This document shows, piece by piece, positions 1-12,718 of a DNA stretch of 64,000 bases (position 1 is the stretch's first letter; every line of letters starts with the position of its first letter). Where the stretch lies: assembly GCF_014805685.1 (NCBI RefSeq), contig NC_060911.1:8309712-8373711 (forward strand). Reading direction: 5' to 3'. The notes under the pieces are model-generated. The model was given only the letters and a program-made list of their open reading frames with translations, had not been told where the DNA came from and did no database searches. This DNA is from Silurus meridionalis. Its lineage: Eukaryota > Chordata > Actinopteri > Siluriformes > Siluridae. Position numbers and translations under genes: made by a program.

Positions 1-60
1 GCAGAATTGCATTGTTTTTGCAGACTACAGTTTAGCATTTTGCACACATGCACAGATCAT
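1..60 (+). pseudogene. Possible LINE reverse-transcriptase motif-A relic
   Basis: Conceptual translation of the plus strand around 17-45 gives FADYSLAF, which resembles the motif A segment (FVDYSSAFN) of L2/jockey-type LINE reverse transcriptases. The core GACTACAGTTTAG is identical to a stretch at about 3325, where the similarity is longer. Only this motif is visible and no frame extends beyond it, so it would be a small relic truncated by the window edge. It could also be chance; the shared 13-mer is the main support. Confidence 0.3.
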
Positions 61-141
61 GCTCATGCCTACAGACGGAGTTAAAAATAAACTGGGCACT
101 TGCTAATCCTCAGCCAAGGTTTTTAGAGAAGACAAGAAGAA

Positions 142-143
<2 letters not shown>

Positions 144-201
<58 letters not shown>
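144..201. repeat. (GA)n microsatellite
   Basis: Uninterrupted GA dinucleotide run of about 29 units. Confidence 0.97.
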
Positions 202-203
<2 letters not shown>

Positions 204-346
204 GGTGAGGTGCGAAATAAATATCTTGTCCAGCTGGAATATTGCTTAAATGTATAGAAAAATATTCACTTATACAACCATAAAATGTGATTTCCTAAAA
301 TAGCAATTTTTTATTTTGAGTGAAAAATTCTAGGTGGCTGGATGCC

Positions 347-560
347 AAAGCTTTTCAACTCAACTCAACTCAACTCAACTCAACTCAACTCAACTCAACT
401 CAACTCAAGCTTAATTGTCATTCTTCCACATACACAGGATACTAAATGTACGAAATACCGTTACTACATATCAAGGTGCATAGAGTGTGAAACAGTAAGA
501 GTAACATTAAACATTAAGAATTTTTTACTGTATGGTTTAAAGGCTGCTTTAATAAACAGA
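347..560 (-). mobile_element. LINE 3'-end fragment with (CAACT)n tail
   Basis: About ten CAACT pentamers (356-407) are followed by AAGCTTAATTGTCATTC and an ACGAAATACCG motif. This arrangement is typical of the reverse-complemented 3' end of fish L2-like LINEs: a tandem-repeat tail followed by 3' UTR. No coding part is present. The family assignment is from memory, and the distal boundary is uncertain. Confidence 0.5.
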
Positions 561-934
561 CTAGTATGTTTATGATAGTAGGAGGAACTTGTTGACAATG
601 AGCTTAAATGGTGCTTCAGTAGTTCATCATCATCATCATCATCATCATCTATCCATATAAATAATAATGGAATATTTCTGTGTCTAACCCAAATCGAGGT
701 TTCGCTTTTATAAAGTTCACACACACACAATCCCATACTCACCAATACACTAAGTGCATGGAATTTCATAATTTAATATGATCCTTGATATTGCATTCGT
801 TTTCACAGGATTTAACAAGACAGCTACATAATTATACAATCATACCAATACTCCTATAAAATAGCCCAACATTTCCCATCTGTCTATTTTTAAACACATA
901 TTTATACATTAGATATTTAGAACTCTTTTAACTG

Positions 935-986
<52 letters not shown>

Positions 987-2825
987 CCTACATACAAATC
1001 TTTTATCACTGTTTTATTTTTTTCTTCAAAAAGATGTAAGCTGCTACAATACCTCTTGCAAAATTTCAATCAATAATACAAACAAATTTTTTTTTTTTTA
1101 ATTGTCAGATACTACAGCTACAGACATGGGAAGTGCATCTAACCTGCACTTACACTTATTGATGATATTCTTTTGGTAGATTGAGACAAAAAAGTGCACT
1201 AAGCACAAACAGTATATTTTATGAGTTGTTTATGTTTATAGTGTATACCACACCACTTAGTCTTTTAACAAACACTTAAAACATCTATTTATTACTACAG
1301 CTTTTATTTATATATTTACCAAGGTGTGAAGGAGCATTGAAAATTCAAAAGTGTGCAGAGAAATGTGAGACTGAGGGAAAAAGAGTTGCCAACCACAAAT
1401 GTCCAGATTTAGCTTCTCAGCAAACATGCTGTATTTCTCAGAGAAAATGTCAAGTCTGACTTAAATCCTCAGATCAGATCATCTTTTTCATCAGCATTTT
1501 TAGATATTAGATTTTTCACTTTCTTTGTCTTTGTGTCGTTTGTGTGCATGTGCATTTGGTCCTTCCTTTCTGAGAGGCATCAGAACAGTCACCTCAATCT
1601 GCTCCAAATCCATTAGGTATGACCTGGTTTTGAAGGCAGGGACACAGAGACAAAAAGACAGAGGTAAACACATAAAGTTGCAGGGTTCCAGATCAATCAA
1701 TAAAAGCAAAGGGGCATACAAACTGTGGCAGCCATGATGTCCCAAGCAAGCATAACTGTTTCCTTTAGCTGTTCTTCTGTGCTTGCTCTCACTATTGATC
1801 TGTATAGATACTGCAGACTCCCAGCATAGAGTCCTCTCTCTTTCTCTGTCTCATATGGACACTAGGGCTCTTTATCTAATCCTATTAGTTTCACTTTGAG
1901 CATAAACCATAGATAAATATTTGTGCAAAAAATGTGCAAAATGCTGTTCTTTTTTTTTTTTTTGATCAGAAGCAATGACTGCACTAGAGCAAGATTTCCA
2001 ATACAGTCCTATGCTGGCATGCTTTTAAAACAAACAAACAAAAAATCACAATTCTGCTCTTTAACTTCTGCCATGAGGATTGAAGACCAAAAATTGCCAA
2101 ATTCACATGCACGGCACAAATGCCATGCACATCCACAAGGTATGATGCCACTCAGGAGACTGACTCACCAGACTCTATGCATATATAGTACTACCTATTG
2201 GAAAAAACAGCAACTACATCAAGTCTGTTTTTAAATACTGGTGATTTTTTTTTAAGTGGAAAACTTACACCTAACGTGTTAATATATTAATAAACAAAAG
2301 AAATTATCCAGACAAAAAATACTTAATTAAATTTCAATAGGTTGTTACTTAGGTATTAAAAAACTGACAAGTTTTAACCTGTGTATTTAAGTGAGTTTAA
2401 GTTGTTTCCATGTAATATACAGTATTTTCATGAAGACATCTCATGCATAATTAGTGCTATGTAGGTGGCCATTAAATGGATCAGAGGTAAAATATCAAGT
2501 GAATAAGCAATATATTTAATACCATCAGATTTTACTTGCAGCTCTGCCAGTTCATGCAAACTACTGAAATTAATATCAGTCTAATCTGCCTCTAGCTAAG
2601 TTAAATACAGCCATTTAACTTTGGCAAATTGGCAAAGACTTACCTAACTATGATGTTTACTATTAATCTAGTTCATGTTGTCATGAGCGGGGAAAAAAAT
2701 CTCATTTTATCAAGTTCAACACTGCAGTGTCTTATCCATATTTTTATCAACCCGGATAGCTGTATTGATAACTACATTGTATAGCACAAGAAAGTCACCA
2801 CAGATGATGAAGTGATGTGATTGTA
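561..2825. other. AT-rich noncoding DNA, nothing recognised
   Basis: Single-copy-looking AT-rich sequence with a short (CAT)n at 624-649 and a (CA)n at 937-982. All open frames are short (about 100 codons at most), low complexity or overlapped by antisense frames. I see no splice-flanked exon, RNA gene or transposon end. Confidence 0.6.
937..982. repeat. (CA)n microsatellite
   Basis: Perfect CA run of about 23 units. Confidence 0.97.
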
Positions 2826-2837
2826 GATTGTAGGGGG

Positions 2838-2991
2838 ATATAGCAGCTCAGTGGTTAAGACACTTTTGTTCAAATAGTGGACTTCTGTCACTGCAAGACC
2901 CATTAACAAGGCACTCAAATGTTTAGTTATATAAATGAGATCATTGTAAGTTGCTCTGGATATGGATGCCTGCCAATGCCATAAATGTTAA
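2838..2991 (+). mobile_element. tRNA-derived SINE with L2-like tail
   Basis: The head AGCAGCTCAGTGGTTAAG matches a pol III A box (TRGCNNAGYGG type), as in tRNA-derived SINEs. The body has a degraded GAGCAAGGC-like segment, and the 3' end GTTGCTCTGGAT...GCCATAAATGTTA is the tail shared by many fish SINEs and their partner L2 LINEs. The B box is not recognisable and the internal sequence has diverged, so this is an old inactive copy. Confidence 0.7.
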
Positions 2992-3139
2992 CATCAGTAC
3001 TAAGATGTTAGTAGAGTGTAGAGTCTTAAACCGTGAATTTTTGTTTGGTTTTTGTTCAAATATTGTATTAATACTCAATAAAATTTTAATACCTTGAAAT
3101 AATACCTGAGCATAAAAAGTTCTCATTTCTTAAGTACAA

Positions 3140-3270
3140 TAGACAAAACTTTGTAGACGCCTGATCAAATCATAAGTGCTTATCATAAGGTAACATCCAA
3201 TTCCACGTTTAGTCCCTATTTGCTGTCGTAAACTTCTGGGAATATATTCCACTAGATTATTTATTAATTC
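3140..3270 (+). mobile_element. Old Tc1-like repeat, fragment 1
   Basis: CCACGTTTAGTCCCTATTTG followed by CTTCTGGGAATATATTCCACTAGATT matches the same segment of the better preserved copy at 33.5 kb (CCACATTTAGTCCCAATTTG, then a CCACTAGATTTTG block). The two belong to one non-autonomous Tc1-type repeat family. A piece from the other half of the same family lies at 4505-4752 in the same orientation, so one element may have been split by later insertions. Confidence 0.5.
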
Positions 3271-3307
3271 CCCTTTCTGCCACCTGGACTACAGAAAAAG
3301 GAATTAT

Positions 3308-3376
3308 GTGAAAATGCTGTTTGTGGACTACAGTTTAGAGTTTAACACCACCCTCCACGCTTACCTCTAAATTGGA
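3308..3376 (+). pseudogene. LINE reverse-transcriptase fragment (motif A)
   Basis: The plus-strand translation from about 3314 reads [17 protein letters not shown] before a stop. This matches reverse-transcriptase motif A of L2/jockey-type LINEs (FVDYSSAFNT), including the catalytic aspartate. The frame is closed by TAA and the sequence then runs into the microsatellite at 3381. A LINE-like 3' tail appears at 4345-4495, beyond the microsatellite and the Tc1 fragment, so both pieces may come from one LINE copy. It is non-functional. Confidence 0.55.
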
Positions 3377-3380
3377 GGTC

Positions 3381-4268
<888 letters not shown>

Positions 4269-4337
<69 letters not shown>
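4269..4337. repeat. (TA)n microsatellite at Tc1 3' end
   Basis: Perfect TA run of about 34 units starting exactly at the TA target dinucleotide of the Tc1 element. Confidence 0.97.
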
Positions 4338-4339
<2 letters not shown>

Positions 4340-4344
4340 TTCTT

Positions 4345-4497
4345 AAACTTATTTTCATACTTTATTGTTATATTTATATATACTTTTATACTTTTTTTAT
4401 ATTCTATTTCTATTTTTTCACAGTCGCATTTCACTACATGTCGTACTCTATATGAATGTGTTATGGCAGATAAAACTTTCATTTTAAATTTCGGAGT
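4345..4497 (+). mobile_element. LINE/SINE 3'-tail fragment
   Basis: GCATTTCACTACATGTCGTA followed by GAATGTGTTATGGCAGATAAAACTTTCATTTT resembles the common fish retroposon 3' end in which TTTCACT...GTCGTACTGTGTATGACTG is followed by a TGACAAATAAA-type signal. No coding part is visible. It lies downstream of the reverse-transcriptase fragment at 3308-3376 in the same orientation. Confidence 0.45.
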
Positions 4498-4504
4498 GTT
4501 TTTG

Positions 4505-4751
4505 ACATCCGAGCTCTACTGTATAGCAGGTCACTTCAGATCTTTCACTCTAACCCATGTAAACCATATCTTCATGGAGCTGGCTTTGAGCACAGGGACA
4601 TTATCCTGCTGAAATAGGTTTGGGTCTCATGTAATGCTAACAAATCCAAAGACATCCTATACAATTGTGAGCCTGCAACAGTTTGGGGAAGAACATCATA
4701 TGCTGGAAAGTTCAGGTGTCCCAATATTTTTTTCTATAATCTAATGTGTAG

Positions 4752-4752
<1 letters not shown>
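4505..4752 (+). mobile_element. Old Tc1-like repeat, fragment 2
   Basis: Contains ATCTTTCACTCTAACCCATG, an ATCTTCATGGAGCTGGCTTTG block, GGGACATTATCCTGCTGAA, GACATCCTATACAATTGTG and an end near GGTGTCCCAATATTTTTTTC. These occur in the same order in the copy at 33.5-33.95 kb. It is the 3' half of an old non-autonomous Tc1-type repeat with no usable transposase. Confidence 0.6.

Positions 4753-4754
<2 letters not shown>

Positions 4755-4817
<63 letters not shown>
4755..4817. repeat. (GA)n microsatellite
   Basis: GA run of about 31 units. Confidence 0.97.
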
Positions 4818-4819
<2 letters not shown>

Positions 4820-6889
4820 AAGAGAGAAAATAGAGGTTGTGTGAGTTTGTGATCAAGATGATGGGACAGGAGCTGCAGAGGGTTGTAAAATGTTACGAGT
4901 CACACTGTGACACTCGAACATATATAAGGTCCATAAAAGTGCTTAAGCATGCACGTTAATAGATTTGTACAAACTGCTTTTAGGGGTTCATAAATTAAAT
5001 TCTGCTCTAGGAAATATATTACAGGACATTTAATGTAGGGAAATGGCCTTCTGATCTCACTTACCTTAGGCTACGGACATGAAAAATAATAGTTATGAGA
5101 TAATCCTGTGGAAATTTCTATTACGCTTATGACCTGAAGCCGGAAACCTCATTTAGCCTGAGCACGGGGACGTATAAAGCAACTCGCATGTCGTAAACTT
5201 GATATCGATCATCAGAGAGATGATTATATCTTCAAAGGCAAAATAGATCATTTCTAATCATTCATGTCAGCATCTGCAGTGTTAGAAATACAGATAAGCA
5301 ATTAAACAGCTATCAATACCTAAACTAATCAGGTATTCTTGCTGTAATTAGCATAAAAACAACTTAATCATTATTAATAAGACATTTCCTGTATTTACAG
5401 TTGCTCATCTGCACCTCTTTTTTATGCCACCATGATTATCTTCATTACAGCTGATCACTTTTTTTTGCAATGCCGTATCATTCATGCTAATTCATCTTAG
5501 ATTGGCATCATTAAAGCTAAAATTAATTTTATCTTCATCTGCTCAAGGAGAGGTCTTTTATAGCCATTATCAACAACAGACACAAGCAGTCCTGGTTATT
5601 GATAAATATAAATATTTGTATGTTAATGGTGTGTTTTCATGCAGAGGGCTAATTAGCGGTAGCGTACTGACATTATGCAGTGGGTAATAGCCCATGTCGA
5701 GAGCTCGGCTGGAAACCAAGATGAGAAAGGGAACGCTATTCACTGTCACACAGTGTGAAATTGCTTTAACCTTTCAGCATAAGGTCTTTTTTATAACCCA
5801 CAAAGCCTGTTAGCGATGTCTGAGCAAAGGTTTTCACTCACTAGCCGTTTGTTACTGCAGTCAAGTGGACTCTTGACCTGGGTGGCTTTACCCCGATGGG
5901 GGAAAAAAAATGAAGTAATATTTACAATCAGTCGAATTTTTTTTTTGTAATTGTCATTCTGGTGACTAACAGTTGATTGTAGTTAATTTCTGCTTTTTCC
6001 TTTCCCAGCTTGGTTCTTTCATTTCTGTCCCATAACAAATGCATAATATCTGCTCTGTGTGAACCTGTGCTGCTTTTATTTATTTCTTGAGCAGTGATAA
6101 AATATCCATGGTGTTCACCAAATGCCTTGTGGCCTCAGGTTGAGCTGAAATTAGATATCTATAATTCAGTTCACACTTCAGTTGACAGCAACAGGCACAG
6201 TAAGTGTTCATGGGCACTATGTTAGAAGAAAGTAGATGTCTGGGGTGCAAATTAACATTATAGGACATTATTATATGTCTAAATGTTTATAAATAAAAAT
6301 AAAGATGACTATTCATATCATGTACTATATTGTATGAAAATATATAAATATATGTGCATAAAGAGGTGCAAAAAAGGTATGCAATTGCTACAGTACAATA
6401 TTCTGCTGAATAAACTTGGAATTAAGCTTATAGGTCTGTACACAACCCCAGGAAGCTTCCAGTTTGGGCGACTGTCTGTTAGACTTGTCTCTTGCCCCTT
6501 CAAGTTATTACATTTTGGCCTCCAATATAGCTTGGAGAACTCTTGACACACTCTCAGACCAATATTGTCAGTTATTGCACAAGGGAATGAGTGCCTACTC
6601 CATGGAAGGCTGGTGGAAAAAAAGAGAAATAAACTATAAAACGATTACTGAGGATGTTAAGACAGAGAGCAAGTAGAAAAAGAAAAAAAATTGATTTATA
6701 TACTCAGGAAACATTTTGTCTCAATGGAGATATTGGTTTCGGATTTACAGCACACCTGGGAGAGGTGACAATGTTAAGTAAACAGTACGGTTAATAAATT
6801 AGAGTGAAAAAATGACTGATCACATTGTGTTATTTAGTTTCAATTATACACTATATACCCTACAATGCACAAATTGCAAACTATGAATG
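4818..6889. other. Single-copy-looking noncoding region
   Basis: AT-rich, high-complexity DNA without recognisable repeats. The part from about 5380 to 5800 stands out (separate entry). Open frames are all under 90 codons, with no supporting domain or splice context. Confidence 0.5.
5380..5800. promoter_or_regulatory. Candidate conserved noncoding block
   Basis: High-complexity sequence, free of repeats, with several homeodomain-type cores, including the perfect 10-bp palindrome GCTAATTAGC at 5648-5657 and nearby ATTAATTTTAT and TTCATGCTAATTC motifs. This is the look of vertebrate developmental enhancers, but conservation cannot be judged from one sequence. No reading frame is convincing. 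Confidence 0.25.
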
Positions 6890-7480
6890 TTTTATGTGAA
6901 TACATGAATAACGGTTCAGTTCAACATGAAATTACACGTAAAATCTAAGTGTTGCATCATATGGACAATAAGTGATTTTGTGTTATTTACATCATAAATG
7001 ATGACAAATCGCATGGAAACATAATCAAGTAATCATGTGCTTTAAAAAATTATGTTATCAGTGTATAGTGAAGAAAAATCACATTTGAAAGTAACTAAAT
7101 CATGTATCAACAAATGACAGTCAATTAATAACGCATGAACTTATGAAATGAAAGGTGCAGTACATCAGAAAACAAAATCTGTGACAGCAAATCACATGTG
7201 AAAGTAAGTGAATCATAAAACCGTGACAAATCACATCGTAAAGTAAAATAGATCGTGTGAGACGTTTACATGTGAAAGTAAAGGAGTCACATGATAAAAT
7301 CAAGCATGAAAGTAAGTGAATCGTGCTATAATTACATGATAAATGAATCGAGTGATAAAATCACAAGTGTTTGAATATAAATCAAAGTAAAACACTGTTA
7401 TATGATGTCCATTACATGAGAAAACAAATGTGAAACATATCAAAATTCATAAGAAGGGACCCGTGAATACACAATGTATT
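6890..7480. repeat. Diverged tandem array, unit about 30-40 bp
   Basis: Many imperfect copies of a unit resembling AAATCACATGTGAAAGTAAG followed by TGAATCATG recur, for example near 7005, 7078, 7192, 7229, 7268, 7303 and 7345. Spacing varies and copies differ by 15-35 %, so the array is old. It has no long open frame. Confidence 0.6.
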
Positions 7481-7665
7481 TAATGAATAATGTGGAGGGA
7501 AACATCACATTAACCAACATCATGTTAACACTGTGCTTCATGTGATATATATTTAAGTGTAGTGATCAAGTGTATGATGACATGACTATAGTAAAATGAT
7601 GGACATGTGACTTGAAGGCAGGACAGAATGTCCAGCAGGATGTAATTGATGTGTTCAGTAAATTA

Positions 7666-7903
7666 GGTTCAGGTGGTCTAGTGGTTAGGATGCGGCACTC
7701 TTAACGCTGCGGCCTGGGTTCGATCCCCGGCCAAGGAACCAACCCCAGCCATTAGGGTTGCACAAGCCTTAGTGCCGGTCCCAAGCCTGGATAAATGGGG
7801 AGGGTTATGTTAGGAAGGGCATCCAGCATAAAAACATGTGCCAAATCAAACATGCGGATGATCCGCTGTGGCGACCCCTAATGGGAGAAGCTGAAAGAAA
7901 GAT
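7666..7903 (+). mobile_element. tRNA-Glu-derived SINE with RTE-type tail
   Basis: The 5' head (7668-7740) reads like a tRNA-Glu gene: A box TGGTCTAGTGGTTAGGAT, a CTC anticodon position in CACTCTTAACG and B box GGGTTCGATCCCC. The acceptor stem no longer pairs cleanly. A tRNA-unrelated body follows, ending CTGTGGCGACCCCTAATGGG and GAAGCTGAAAGAAAGA, the tail typical of fish SINEs mobilised by RTE-type LINEs. It is a SINE rather than a working tRNA gene. Confidence 0.85.
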
Positions 7904-8092
7904 CATGAACATACATCTAAAGTAAGGCCTACCATGGTTTTAATTAATGCTTCATTAAAAAATAGTTAAATACAGAAATAGGAGGACAAAGAATAATCTG
8001 TTAACTATTATATCTCTGTAATCCATCATAACAGGACCAAAAGTAACAAAGGTCATTAGATCAGTTCAGGGATGAACTGATACTCGAGGTAG

Positions 8093-8095
<3 letters not shown>

Positions 8096-8163
<68 letters not shown>
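8096..8163. repeat. (TG)n microsatellite
   Basis: TG run of about 34 units. Confidence 0.97.
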
Positions 8164-8170
<7 letters not shown>

Positions 8171-10693
8171 AGTAGAGAAAATTGAGTAGGGTAGGGGTGG
8201 CTGAATGATCAATAGTGAGGCAATCATGGAGTGTTTTTTCGAGGTGTAGCACTTCTGACCTTGAGAGGATAGATGCTACACTGAAGGCCTGAGAGAGAAA
8301 GACTAGTGATGATTTTATCTACATGGTGGTTCAAGGGAGAGATCGTTCAAAAGTTCTGAAGCAAAAGAAACACCAAGTGAGAATAGATGTGGATCACTTT
8401 GTAAACCTGAAATCCTGTTTTGCTCCTTTTTTAACCTTAGTGTTAAACACAAGCTCACCTCAGGTGCACAAGAGAATTCCTGACTATTCAGCCATAAAAA
8501 TAAAAGTTTAAACCAGGACAATACTTTAAAGGTGTTTTTTTTCACGGTTTGATATAAACATGGTATATGTGGTATCCTGGGATAATATTTGTGGAAATCA
8601 AATGATTTTACTGCATAGCTACTCTTAACACTGCTGTCATAGGATAGCAGGAGACATGTCCACCTGGATAATATTGCTAGCCAGCTATCTTATAGTTTGC
8701 TGTTTTAAATAGTTAATACATATAACTGTGTTGGTGAATTCTAACAACTTTTCATTCAAATGGATTGTGGATTCTAGGACTAAAAATGTATTGTACCTGC
8801 AATCGAGTACTGCAGCTAACAGGAAACATAATTCGCAAACAGTTACCTCCAGCCAAAACAAAACTTGAACAAAACAATCTGGAAGAGATACCGAAATAAT
8901 ACATTTTTTTTCAAGAAGTGTATTAAAGGTCAAGTTCTTCACTATTCATTTTTAAAATCATAAAACTGTGCTACACAATGTCTTCCAAAACATTCACACC
9001 AGCAGCTGTATTTTTTCTTCTCTCCTCTTTAGTCAGTCAATGCAGTCTGTCTTTATAATGCCCCTCTCATGTAATCAGTGTCTATGAAAGCTTTATATTT
9101 CGTCAGTCTCGTCTGGTATATCAATATCTCTTTCTTCCTCTTCCTTCATACAGCTACTCCTGCTATTGTGGTGTTATCTCTATTATTCTGTTCCATTGCT
9201 TCATCACAAGCAATTAAACCGTAATCACTCGGTGACGTGCTTAAATATCGGTCTGATCTACAGCCATTATTTGTAATCCTATAGAGCGGAGCAGCCCTCA
9301 GTCATTGTGCCGTTCCAGAATGATAGATCACGAGTCACAACAGCGACCTTAATTCTGTGCTTTTTCAGTCACGGATAATTTGAGACGCCTTCTATAATTT
9401 CGCGAGAAAACCTGACAACATGAAAGAATTTTCATTGTTTTTGGGTTTTTGGTGTGGGTTTTTTCTTTTTCATTCCCTGTGTCTTCCCTTGTCATGCTTT
9501 GATTTCAGTCAAAGCCGAGGAGAGGATGTAGAGAAAAAAAAAAAGCTACTCTGAAACCTAAGCCTTGGTGTAATGATTTTTAACAAGAATGTTCTAAAAA
9601 TACCAACAAGGAAAAGAGACAAAAGCACAAAGACCCCAGTGCACAGAAACCACAAAACATCTCACAGACAAGGCAAAGAATGTCCCGTAGCATATCAGTG
9701 AGCATTCCATTCACAGTTCACATTAATTAAGCTTGTACTTAATAAGCAAAGCAATTAAATCCAAAAAATCTGTAACTCATTATTGTATCCCAAAAGAAAA
9801 TTAGAAAAGGCAGCTCTTTAATATCTTTATACCCACTTCTAGAGGAAAGAAAGAAAAAAAATAGAGTGAAGTTTCTTCCTGTCAGAACAGAAAAACCCAT
9901 AATCTCGTGTGTCTCCCGTCGAGTTTCAGTCCCACACTGTGTGCAGATTTATCAAGATGATCACCTGATCAAATGGTAGAGCCTTAAAAATAAATAACAG
10001 GCTTTTTTTGGTTTAGGTCAGCAAAATTCTACATTATGAATATTCAGATTGTTATACATACGTTATTTTATAGTTGATTCGTTGATTCTCATTTGGTTTG
10101 CTTTCAGAATATATGGCATTTCAGTAGAGATTTGATTTATTTGTGTGAAATGTATTGTACTTCATACCCGATGTGCAACAGTCCAGGTTTCAAACTGTAA
10201 CAACCAGGACATCATTACTAAAAAGCCCTTTGTCTCCTGTGTAATAGCACCTGGCAAGGGCCAGAAAGGCATTGAGGTTAACTATAAGTTCACCAGCTCC
10301 AACATCTTTATGTGTTTAAGATAGAATAAAATGAAGTATTTGAAAGAGATGAAGCCAATTTCAGCTACACCATTTACCCGAGCTCTGCCACCCCTGAGGA
10401 GAGATATTGGTTATTGAGCTCAATGCTAGGAGAGTAATCATGACTCTCTTTAGAAAAGATTTAGCAGAAAATCTACGGGATTTTTTCATTAGTGCACTGT
10501 AATGCCAATGAATAGAATAAAGAAAGCCATTTCAGAATGTCTCAGTGATAGTTGTTAATTGGTTGCAATCCCACTTTTTTTCATACCAGTACAATATTAT
10601 ATCAAGCTTTTGACTGAAGGATATAATAGAAGGTGTGTTTCAAAAACTGGAAGGTTGGTCATCAGGTCAGAAGGAGACATATCTAATGTATGA

Positions 10694-10706
10694 TGTGTGT
10701 GTGTGT

Positions 10707-10745
<39 letters not shown>
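10694..10745. repeat. (TG)n microsatellite, interrupted
   Basis: TG run with one AT interruption near 10711. Confidence 0.95.
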
Positions 10746-10746
<1 letters not shown>

Positions 10747-11015
10747 TATGAGTTGCTAGAAATTCTTCACCACTACTTTCTAGCATTACAGATTTCATCC
10801 TTTTGAAATAAGAGCCTGATTTACTCAGAAATTCAGACCTGAAAAAATGTCTTTGTTTTTGCAGATAGTCATGAAATTCTAAAAAGTTTACAAGCACATT
10901 AACTGTAAGACATTCCAGTTATTATTTATAAAAAAAAAAAAAACATAATTTTGTGTATTTGTGTATTGGGATTGTCACTTATTTCAGTCATTAGTGTTTA
11001 CACATAATGGTGTGA

Positions 11016-11195
11016 AAAACAACATCCAGAGAGCAAAAGAACTGAGTGGTGGAAAGAGGTGAATGGAGAATGGGCAGACTGGTCTGAGCTAACAGGAACA
11101 CAGTAGTAATTTAAATAACAACTCATCATGACTGCAGTGCACAGAAAAGCATCTCAAAATACACAACATGAGCCAACTAGTCTACAACATCTGAT
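11016..11195 (+). mobile_element. Tc1-like transposase fragment (second family)
   Basis: Holds GGTGAATGGAGAATGGGCAG, ACTGGTCTGAGCTAACAGGA and AAGCATCTCAAAATACACAA in the order of a widespread fish Tc1-like transposase whose DNA-binding half reads like GQRRMARLVRADR. The copy is interrupted by stops and has no inverted repeats, so it is a relic of the N-terminal half. A reverse-strand piece of the same segment lies at 40.4-40.55 kb. Confidence 0.6.
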
Positions 11196-12718
11196 CATGG
11201 GAATATGTGATAATGCGAGCATAATACAACAAATAAAAGCTTGAATCCATTTTATTTATTTGCTTAAAAGATAAAAATTATGTTCCTCTATATTAAAGGA
11301 ATACTTACATGTATTGTATTCACAGTCGAATTTTATATTTAATATGATTGCTACTCTAGATGATCTCAAATAGAGAACAATAAAGAAAAGGCTCCTGTGA
11401 ATTGCAAGACTATGATTGTTAGACTTTCACAAGCTGAGCATACACTTCTTGGAATTCTTTCTCAGATTATACCTACCTAGGCTTATTGAATAATTTAGCC
11501 TTAAACAGTGTGCTTTTCAATTGACGTGTGCATTCAGTTATGTATCATATTTCAAAGTCTCTCCTTTGAATTGATTAGTCTGCACCAAAAACCCCTTCAA
11601 TACTGGAATCGAAAGTTATAATACACCCGGTGCTATTTTCACAACCAGGAGAGGGGGAAGTGGTAGTTACCTTAAAGTAAAATGCCAGGAAAAAAAGTCT
11701 GGAGGTGGGAAAGAGCGTAGTTATTATAAAAACGTATTGTATTATTGTAATATTGTATTAGGATTTTTCTTGCAGAAATTCTTAGGTTTTACTCTAGTTT
11801 CCTACTACTGAAGCAAAAAAACATGACAGATTAAATCAAAACCAAATGATACTAAAAAAAAACCCAACACAATTGAAAACTCAGATCTGATGATGGATTT
11901 TACATTCTGCCCAGCATGAGTATATCTCTTCATGCTTAATGTAGTCTCTTAAAGCTTCTACTTGTAAGGCGTATTATATATCACATGGCAAATTCATCTG
12001 CACAGCAGTGAGGTGAACTAAGTGTGAGGGGATTTAAATGCATACTGGACCGTGCATTTTAGCAGTGTGTCATGTAATAGACATTCAACATAAAAAGGGA
12101 AATAATAGAAAGTATTACTGTCAGGGATCAATGGTTGAAAATGGAACTGCACCCTTATTAAGAGAGCATGAGCTGAAATCAGACTGCCAGCTGATTGAAC
12201 ACAGTTCAAGCCTTGACCATTTTTCAAGCTCTTTTTAGCAAAACTGCCAAAATAAAATCCTCATGCTATGTTGGACTCTCTGCTTGAAGTTTCCTAGACA
12301 TAATATTTCTGATTTGGCGAAGAAAGTGGACAGCCTGTAAACCATTGACAGTGTTACCATTGCTTGCCTTTATAACATCAGGGCTGGATTATAATTTTTT
12401 CTAAGTGGATCTTCATTTGTGTCTTCAAAAAAGATGTTAAATTTACCTACATTTATTACTTTTCTATGTTGCTGTATATATTTAGTTAGGTTAACTTACA
12501 CTTTTCGCTTCCCTGAACCCCCAATTTTACATGCGATCAACCATGACCTACTGGTGTTTTCTAGATGTTGTCTGTTGGATTGGGCCAGCTTCAGCTGTTC
12601 GCCACCTCATGAAGTTTTCAAATCTTAAAAAATAAGATACTGACCCTGTGAAGATATTGAGGCATGTAACGATTGTCCCAGCTCCAGTTACCAACGTTGG
12701 ACTTTAAGAATAAACAAC
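11196..12718. other. AT-rich noncoding DNA, nothing recognised
   Basis: No repeats, transposon ends, RNA genes or convincing open frames are seen. A+T is high, with scattered homopolymer runs. Confidence 0.55.

Larger units (their letters stand above)
7904..11015. other. Noncoding region with two microsatellites
   Basis: AT-rich sequence with (TG)n at 8096-8163 and 10694-10745. Two high-complexity parts, about 9040-9420 and 10195-10560, have few repeats and resemble the other candidate regulatory blocks, but they have no decisive motif. No gene recognised. Confidence 0.5.

Noticed and set aside
7668..7740. tRNA-Glu gene
   Set aside because: A and B boxes are good, but the acceptor stem does not pair properly and a SINE body with an RTE tail follows directly.
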